DNA from: Inquilinus limosus DSM 16000
Lineage (GTDB): Bacteria > Pseudomonadota > Alphaproteobacteria > DSM-16000 > Inquilinaceae
DNA length: 37,500 bases
Direction of reading: 5' to 3'
NCBI RefSeq assembly: GCF_000423185.1
Contig: NZ_AUHM01000044.1
Location: 1 to 37,500, forward strand
The notes beneath the pieces are model-generated. The model searched no databases and was not told the DNA's origin. It saw nothing but the letters and a program-made list of their open reading frames with translations. Each line of letters opens with the position of its first letter. Position 1 is the first letter of the stretch. Made by a program: the position numbers and the translations under genes. Below, in pieces: positions 32,646 through 37,500 of this stretch.

Positions 32646-34514
32646 ATGCGGCTCCCGCTCCGACACCGCCTGACCGGTCTCGCCGCCCTGGCCCTGGCGC
32701 TGGCGGCGACTGTGGGCGTCAATCTCTGGGCCGACGGCGCCCTGCGCGGCTACCGGCTCGACCTCAGCGAGGACCGCCGCCACGCCCTCGATGCCGCCAC
32801 CCAGGCGGTGCTGTCGGGGCTGCGCCAACCGGTCACGTTGCGCCTCGTCGTCTCCGACCGGCTCGCCGCCGCCTCCCCTGCCCTCGCCGGCTATGCCCGC
32901 CGCGTCGAGGCCCGGCTCGAGGACTATGCCGCCGCCGCGGGCGATCGGCTGGTCCTGCACCGCGAGACGCCGGAGCCGTTCAGCGACGCCGAGGACCGCG
33001 CCGTGGCGGACGGGCTGCTCGGCCTGCCGCTGAGCCGCGGCGGCGACCCGGTCTATTTCGGCGTGGTCGGCAGCAGCGCCGGCGACCGGGTCGCGATCCC
33101 CTTCCTGCGGCCAGAGGAGGAGCCGACGCTCGACCTGCAGCTGACCCGCATGATCGCGCGGCTGGCCTCGCCCGACCGGCGGCAGGTCGCGGTGGTCAGC
33201 ACACTGCCGCTGGGCGGGGCGCTGGCCTTCGGCGGCCGGGTGCTGTCGGCCTTCACCGCCTATCGCGACATGCAGAAGGACTTCGACGTCAGGCCGGTCG
33301 CGATCAACGACCTCGCGGCCAAGGGATCCCAGGCGCTCGACCCCGCCGTGATCGACGTGCTGCTGCTGGTGCATCCGCGCGACCTGCCGCCGACCGCGCA
33401 ATATGCGATCGACCAGTTCCTGATGGCCGGGGGCCGCGCCCTGGTGCTGGTCGACCCGCTGTCCGAGGCGGCGGCGGAGCGGCTGCCGGAGCAGGCGGCC
33501 CGCGGCGCCTCCTTCTCCGCCCTCGGCCTGTTCGGGACCAGCTGGGGCGTGGCGCTCGACATCGGCCGGGTCGCCGGCGACCGCAACCTAGCCTCCAGCA
33601 TCACCGTGCGGCGCGACGACGGCCGGCCGCTGAAGCTGCAGCATCTGGTCTGGCTGACGCTGGGCGAGCAGAACCGGGACGCGTCCGACCCCGCCTTCGC
33701 CGGGCTCGGCCCGATCACGCTCGGCACCGCCGGCATCCTGCGGCCGCTGATGGACGCGACCACCAGCTTCACCCCGCTCCTCTTCACCACCGACCAGGGC
33801 AGCCCTGTCGAGGTCGACGAGATCGTGCCGCGCCCCGACCCGCAGACGCTGTGGAACGACCATCCGGCGGGCCGGGAGAGGCTGGTGCTGGCGGCGCGGC
33901 TGCGCGGCCACGCCCGCAGCGCCTTCGCCGACCAGCTTCCCGACGGCATCCCGGCCGACGCCGCGGCGGCGCGCAAGCGCGAGACCGATGCGCTCGACCT
34001 GGCGGTGATCGCCGACACCGACATCCTGGACGACCGGTTCTGGGTCGCCCGCGGCCAGCCCGGCCAGCCGGCCCGGGCCTTCGCCGCCAATGGCGACGTC
34101 CTGCTGGCGCTGCTGGAGGATCTGTCCGGGGCGCAGGACCTCTCGGCCTTGCGCAACCGTTCCGCCGGTGGCCGGCCCTTCACCCGGATCGCGGAGATCG
34201 GCCGCGCCGCCGCGGCGCGGCTGCAGGACAGCGAGAGCGCCTTGACCGACCGGCTGGCCCAGTTCCAGCGCGACATGGCGGCGGCCCAGGACGCCGAAGG
34301 CGGCGCCGGCCCCTCGCACGACGCGATCGAGGCGCTGCGCGCCAAGGTGGTCGACACCCGGCGGGAGCTGCGCGAGGTGCGGCGCGCCTTGCGCGAGGAT
34401 GTGGAAACAATCGAGCGACGTCTGATCTGGCTAAATCTCGCCGCCGTACCGATGCTTATTGCGATAGTGACGATATCGGCTGTTCTGTTTCGTCGATTCC
34501 GAATATCTACTTAG
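32646..34514 (+). CDS. GldG-family auxiliary ABC protein
   Basis: This 622-residue protein has an N-terminal membrane anchor (about 10-27). The GldG/ABC_transp_aux periplasmic domain follows: RGYRLDLSEDRRHALD at the start, then VAVVSTLPLGG and DVLLLVHPRDLPPTAQYAIDQFLMAGGRALVLVDP. A second periplasmic portion, a short helical coiled segment (ALRAKVVDTRRELREVRRAL, positions 34331-34393 of the DNA) and a C-terminal membrane helix (LAAVPMLIAIVTISAVLF) come last. ATG 32646 was chosen; an in-frame GTG at 32637 overlaps the permease stop (GTGA). GldG proteins pair with GldA/GldF in an ABC complex whose transported substrate is not established. Codons become AT-rich in the last 40 residues, grading into the AT-rich gap beyond. 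Confidence 0.9.
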   Translation: MRLPLRHRLTGLAALALALAATVGVNLWADGALRGYRLDLSEDRRHALDAATQAVLSGLRQPVTLRLVVSDRLAAASPALAGYARRVEARLEDYAAAAGDRLVLHRETPEPFSDAEDRAVADGLLGLPLSRGGDPVYFGVVGSSAGDRVAIPFLRPEEEPTLDLQLTRMIARLASPDRRQVAVVSTLPLGGALAFGGRVLSAFTAYRDMQKDFDVRPVAINDLAAKGSQALDPAVIDVLLLVHPRDLPPTAQYAIDQFLMAGGRALVLVDPLSEAAAERLPEQAARGASFSALGLFGTSWGVALDIGRVAGDRNLASSITVRRDDGRPLKLQHLVWLTLGEQNRDASDPAFAGLGPITLGTAGILRPLMDATTSFTPLLFTTDQGSPVEVDEIVPRPDPQTLWNDHPAGRERLVLAARLRGHARSAFADQLPDGIPADAAAARKRETDALDLAVIADTDILDDRFWVARGQPGQPARAFAANGDVLLALLEDLSGAQDLSALRNRSAGGRPFTRIAEIGRAAAARLQDSESALTDRLAQFQRDMAAAQDAEGGAGPSHDAIEALRAKVVDTRRELREVRRALREDVETIERRLIWLNLAAVPMLIAIVTISAVLFRRFRIST

Positions 34515-34769
34515 TATAGTTGTTATTATTTTATATAAATGAAGAATCGATATCATGTGAGAATCAAGTTTACTAAAAATGAGCAGAAAATTATTTGATT
34601 CATTCATTCTCGAGTCTCACCACTGAAACAGAATCACCATAGGATCATAGTGACGGTCCGGCGAGATCTTGAAGATCCGATGCCTGAGTTGGCACCCTTT
34701 CTGGTGCCGGGTCGTACGGGTCGCTCTCGGGCAACAACATGATTGAAGACCGACAATCGGGGGAGAATC
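34515..34769. other. AT-rich gap with a small hairpin, RTX leader
   Basis: Very AT-rich to about 34640, then normal GC. GAATCAA/TTGATTC form a long-looped inverted repeat near 34560-34600. GGCACC-CTTTCT-GGTGCC (34691-34708) is a perfect small hairpin in the leader of the RTX gene. No U-run follows either, so no confident terminator for the long operon was found. Confidence 0.4.
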
Positions 34770-35570
34770 ATGAGTGTGATCTACGGAACCGACGGTGACG
34801 ACGTTCTCGCGGGCACCGCGAACAGCGACCAGATTTTCGGCCAGGCGGGCAACGATCTGATCCAGGGCGGCGCGGGCAGCGACATCGTCGACGGCGCCGA
34901 CGGCGATGACCTTCTCTACGGCAATGATGGAGATGATGTCCTGCTCGGCGGCGCCGGAGCCGATTTCCTCGACACCGGCAGCGGCACGAATTTTGCCGAC
35001 GGTGGCGCCGGCGACGACAGCATCGGCGGCGGCATCGGCAGCGATGTCCTGCTGGGCAGTGACGGTGATGATGGCCTGTATGGCAACAGCGGCGACGATA
35101 TGCTGCTTGGTGGAAGTGGCGTCGACACCGTGTACGGCGATGATGGCAATGATGTGCTGTTCGGTGGTGCCGACGGCGATGTCATCGACGGCGGCGCCGG
35201 CGATGACGTCATCACCGGCGGCGCCGGCCTGGACCAGATCAGCGGCGGCCTCGGCAGCGACGTGTTTGCCTATTGCAGCGTCTCGCAGAGCGCGGCGGGC
35301 TCGGCCGACTTCATTCAGGATTTCTCGACCGCCGATCACGACATCATCGACTTGTCGGCGATCGACGCCAGCAGCACCGCCCGGGGCAACCAAGCGTTCA
35401 CCTTCATCGGCACCGCGGCCTTCTCGGGCGTGGCCGGCCAGCTGCACATCGAGCTGGTCGATGCGTCAACCGTGCTGGTCCAGGCCGATGTGAATGGCGA
35501 CAAGGCGGCGGATCTCGAAATCGAGGTCCGCGGGGTCGGCTCCCTGGCCGCCACCGATTTCGTCCTCTGA
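34770..35570 (+). CDS. RTX calcium-binding protein, probable type I secretion substrate
   Basis: This 266-residue acidic protein has no signal peptide. From residue 5 to about 165 it is built of repeated nonapeptides of the GGxGxDxUx type (GNDLIQGGAGSDIVDG, GDDVLLGGAGADFLDTG and so on), which form a calcium-binding parallel beta-roll. A C-terminal peptidase_M10-like segment follows (DVFAYCSVSQS, ADFIQDFSTADHDIIDLSAI, ending LAATDFVL with a Leu-rich acidic end), as in substrates exported by type I systems. GGGGGAGA precedes the ATG at 34770; a TTG at 34743 is a poorer start. No HlyB/HlyD/TolC-type type I genes adjoin. No catalytic domain is present, so it is a structural/adhesive or matrix protein. 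Confidence 0.88.
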   Translation: MSVIYGTDGDDVLAGTANSDQIFGQAGNDLIQGGAGSDIVDGADGDDLLYGNDGDDVLLGGAGADFLDTGSGTNFADGGAGDDSIGGGIGSDVLLGSDGDDGLYGNSGDDMLLGGSGVDTVYGDDGNDVLFGGADGDVIDGGAGDDVITGGAGLDQISGGLGSDVFAYCSVSQSAAGSADFIQDFSTADHDIIDLSAIDASSTARGNQAFTFIGTAAFSGVAGQLHIELVDASTVLVQADVNGDKAADLEIEVRGVGSLAATDFVL

Positions 35571-35593
35571 TCCTCTGAAGCCCAAGGCGAACT

Positions 35594-35631
35594 CGGAGAC
35601 AAAGATACGGCATTCGTTATTTTTGTCTCCG
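35594..35631. repeat. Perfect 10-base inverted repeat after the RTX gene
   Basis: CGGAGACAAA (35594-35603) and TTTGTCTCCG (35622-35631) form a perfect 10-pair stem with an 18-base loop, 23 bases past the RTX stop. AT-rich sequence follows but no clean U-run, so it may be a terminator-like or mRNA-stabilising hairpin, or a dyad operator. Confidence 0.5.
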
Positions 35632-35678
35632 TTATCGCTTTATTATATCCTATGGAGGAAATTTCTTAAATTTGCTGA

Positions 35679-35719
35679 GAATCCGTGTCACGAATTCTCA
35701 AAGATTCGATCACGGATTC
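35679..35719. repeat. 41-base imperfect inverted repeat upstream of the DING-like gene
   Basis: The outer arms GAATCCGTG (35679-35687) and CACGGATTC (35711-35719) are exact inverted copies. Inner arms CGAAT/ATTCG (35691-35695/35704-35708) add five more pairs. The element lies about 185 bases before the TTG start and within AT-rich DNA; it could be a regulator site or a leader RNA structure. Confidence 0.45.
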
Positions 35720-35902
35720 ATCAGCGAAGTTTGCAATACTGTGATCGGAGCGGTGCAGTTCTGATTCTTCTGGCCCACCGATCTTCCCGGAAGGGGGAAA
35801 AGGGAAGGTGGACCTTACAGGACGCGCACCTTCCCAGGACGGATGGCCGCAAGCCCGCGGCCATCGCTTCGCCTCATCGATACGTCAGGAAGGAGACGAC
35901 AC

Positions 35903-37267
35903 TTGTTCAAGCGTCTGAAATCCTGCAGCCTGCTCGCGCTTGCCGCGGGTGCTCTGCTGATCAATGCCGCCCCGGCTTCGGCCGAGGCCATCCGTGGCGC
36001 CGGCGCGACTCTGCCCTTCGGCCTGTATCGCGCTGCCAGCGGCACCAGCTCCTGGTTCGACACCTATGCCGGCGTGGCCTTCGCCAGCTGCAACCCGGCG
36101 AGCGCGAACTGCATCGCCTATGCCTCGCTGGGCAGCGGCGCGGGCCTGACTGCGTTCCTCGCCCAGCAGTCGCCGAACACGCAGCCGCCCACTCCCTATG
36201 AGAACTCCTTCATCGTCTACAACGAGGGCACGACCGGCTACGGCTCCGGCCCGGCGTTCTTCGACTTCGCGGCCAGCGACGCGGTTCTGACCTCCGCCCA
36301 GCTCACCACATACGCCAACAACGTCCAGCCGACCCGCGGCCCGGGGATCCAGATCCCGACCGTCGGCACCCCGGTGGCGATCGCGGTGAACACCACCGGC
36401 CTCAACATCAACCGCCCGATCCCGTCCGGCACGAAGCTCACGACCGGCGGGACCAGCGGCCTGTTCCTGTCGCGCCGGGCTTATTGCGGCATCTTCACCG
36501 GCCAGATCACCAACTGGAACCATCCGGTCCTGACCGCCGACAACAACGGCGTGCAGCTCCACGCCAACCTGCCGATCCGGGTCTATCGCCGCTCGGACTC
36601 GAGTGGCACGACCTTCCTGTTCTCGCGCCATCTCGCGACGGTCTGCAACGGCACGGCCGATCTCACCACCGGCCATCCCGCGGGTAACCTCGCCACCTGG
36701 AGCGGCGGCGTCGGTACCACCGTGACCTGGCCGGCGTCCTTCACCGCGGCCAACGGCAGCCAGGGCGTGGCGGCCGGTGTGGTCGCGAACCAGGGCGCTG
36801 TCGGGTATCTCAGCCCGGACTTCACCCAGCAGGCGACCGCGCCGGCGGTCAGCCCGGCGCCGGTCGCGGCCAATCTGCAGAACCAGGCCGACTACGCCAA
36901 TGGCGGCGCCCCCTCGGGTGACACGCCGCGTCCGGCGGCGCCGACCTACACCCAGCAGGGTGTCGCCGCCTTCGCCCCGCCGGCGAGCAACACCCAGGCC
37001 GCCTGGGGCGCCGCGGCCGACACCGCTGCGATGCGCAACCCCACCGGTGCGTCGGCGTATCCGATCACCGGCTTCACGCTGCTCGACCTCTATGGCTGCT
37101 ATGCCTCGGCCACCAAGGTCACCGCGCTGAAGAACTTCGTCGCGGCCTACACCGCGGGCGGCACTTACGACTCCCTGGCGCTGAACTCCGCCTTCGCGCC
37201 GCTGACCTCGACCGTCAAGAGTCGGGTCAATGCCTGGGTCAGCAGCGGAATCACGACCTGCTCCTGA
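35903..37267 (+). CDS. Secreted phosphate-binding protein of the DING/PstS type
   Basis: This 454-residue periplasmic-binding-fold protein starts at TTG 35903, fixed by AAGGAG eight bases upstream and by the signal peptide that follows (MFKRLKSCSLLALAAGALLI..APASA). The ATG 60 bases earlier would bury the signal. The mature protein begins AEAIRGAGATLPFGLYRAA, close to the DINGGGATLP..LY opening of DING proteins. It then shows GSGAGLTAFL, AASDAVLT, GIFTGQITNWN, RRSDSSGTTFLF, GSQGV, YLSPDFTQQ, YPITGFT and CYA, all DING/PstS landmarks including the SGTT phosphate-ligand loop. In Pseudomonas such proteins are secreted under phosphate limitation. No pstCAB genes follow; it stands alone with its own terminator. 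Confidence 0.88.
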   Translation: MFKRLKSCSLLALAAGALLINAAPASAEAIRGAGATLPFGLYRAASGTSSWFDTYAGVAFASCNPASANCIAYASLGSGAGLTAFLAQQSPNTQPPTPYENSFIVYNEGTTGYGSGPAFFDFAASDAVLTSAQLTTYANNVQPTRGPGIQIPTVGTPVAIAVNTTGLNINRPIPSGTKLTTGGTSGLFLSRRAYCGIFTGQITNWNHPVLTADNNGVQLHANLPIRVYRRSDSSGTTFLFSRHLATVCNGTADLTTGHPAGNLATWSGGVGTTVTWPASFTAANGSQGVAAGVVANQGAVGYLSPDFTQQATAPAVSPAPVAANLQNQADYANGGAPSGDTPRPAAPTYTQQGVAAFAPPASNTQAAWGAAADTAAMRNPTGASAYPITGFTLLDLYGCYASATKVTALKNFVAAYTAGGTYDSLALNSAFAPLTSTVKSRVNAWVSSGITTCS

Positions 37268-37319
37268 TGCTCTAGCCGGGTCGACGCGGATCCTTCCACG
37301 ATCCGTGCGGTTTCCAGCG

Positions 37320-37357
37320 GGCCCGCCCCCCCTGTGACAGTGGGGCGGGCCTTTTCT
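37320..37357 (+). terminator. Strong intrinsic terminator after the DING-like gene
   Basis: GGCCCGCCCC (37320-37329) pairs perfectly with GGGGCGGGCC (37342-37351) around a twelve-base loop, followed at once by TTTTCT. It lies 53 bases past the stop. Nothing recognisable follows to the end of the window. Confidence 0.9.
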
Positions 37358-37500
37358 CGAGTCCGACGCCGTATTCGCCCGCCTCGCCGACGGCCGGACC
37401 AATGCCCATCTTGGGAATATCGCGATCCGTGGTCGTCGGCCGACCCGCCGCTTGCGATAGTGGCCCGCACCGGAAGGGGGGCCCCTGGCTGGCCGCAGAC

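Larger units (their letters stand above)
35571..35902. other. 332-base gap between RTX and DING-like genes
   Basis: It holds the two inverted repeats listed separately, an AT-rich stretch (35610-35700) and a GC-rich leader. Half of a PHO-box-like sequence, GTGTCAC, occurs at 35685-35691 without a convincing second half. No small gene is credible here: the ATGGAGGAAATTTCTTAA frame has only five codons. Confidence 0.4.

Noticed and set aside
34780-35260. Repetitive DNA that might suggest a CRISPR or tandem-repeat array
   Set aside because: The periodicity comes from RTX nonapeptide codons inside an intact reading frame; units are not identical and there are no spacers.
35843-35902. Upstream ATG as the start of the DING-like protein
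   Set aside because: It would add 20 Arg/Ser-rich residues before a textbook signal peptide, and it lacks the ribosome site that precedes the TTG.

Overview
This window is about 69% GC by eye. Its genes are tightly packed, with coupled starts (ATGA overlaps) and a codon bias strongly towards GC-ending codons. Gene families (HAE-1 RND pump, OmpR-type two-component genes, a very large filamentous-haemagglutinin-type exoprotein with its transporter) point to an alphaproteobacterium, probably of the Rhodospirillales/Azospirillum-Inquilinus type. The taxonomic call is inference from composition and gene content, not from a marker gene. No tRNA, rRNA or CRISPR array was seen.

Region 1 (1-491): the tail of an IS630-type transposase followed by non-coding, probably mobile-element-derived DNA. 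Region 2 (492-9836): an efflux locus. A membrane fusion protein, an RND permease, a short-chain-dehydrogenase-like protein with damaged active-site motifs and a TolC-type outer-membrane factor form one coupled plus-strand operon (2460-9136). It is bracketed on the minus strand by a sensor histidine kinase (left) and an OmpR-type response regulator (right), a two-component pair apparently split by the operon. The divergent kinase/pump gap holds two small dyads that could be operators. Region 3 (9837-11787): a GNAT acetyltransferase of lower GC, then 1.2 kb without a convincing gene. That gap includes an AT-rich pocket and four consecutive hairpins, the last of which reads as a minus-strand intrinsic terminator.

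Region 4 (11788-34514) is the centrepiece. A 3527-residue two-partner-secretion exoprotein (TpsA, DUF3739-type C-terminus) has its own terminator. After an AT-rich gap comes an unbroken run of eleven co-directional genes: the TpsB transporter, a DUF2341-LamG-ExbB fusion, ExbD, a TonB-like protein, a Porin_5-like porin, a periplasmic coiled-coil protein, a parvulin (PpiC), a DUF3467-like protein, and a three-gene ABC system of the gliding GldA/GldF/GldG type. The layout suggests a secretion system in which a proton-driven ExbB/ExbD/TonB unit and an ABC unit serve the export, folding or surface handling of one giant exoprotein. From memory, the first half resembles the Pseudomonas aeruginosa pdtA-pdtB-exbB2-exbD2...ppiC region. 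The LamG-bearing ExbB, the porin and the ABC/GldG module make this version larger.

Region 5 (34515-37500): a small RTX calcium-binding protein (probable type I secretion substrate) and a secreted DING/PstS-like phosphate-binding protein that starts at TTG and ends in a strong terminator. The DING-like gene beside a Pdt-like locus suggests, but does not prove, a phosphate-limitation theme. Two long inverted repeats lie between these last two genes.
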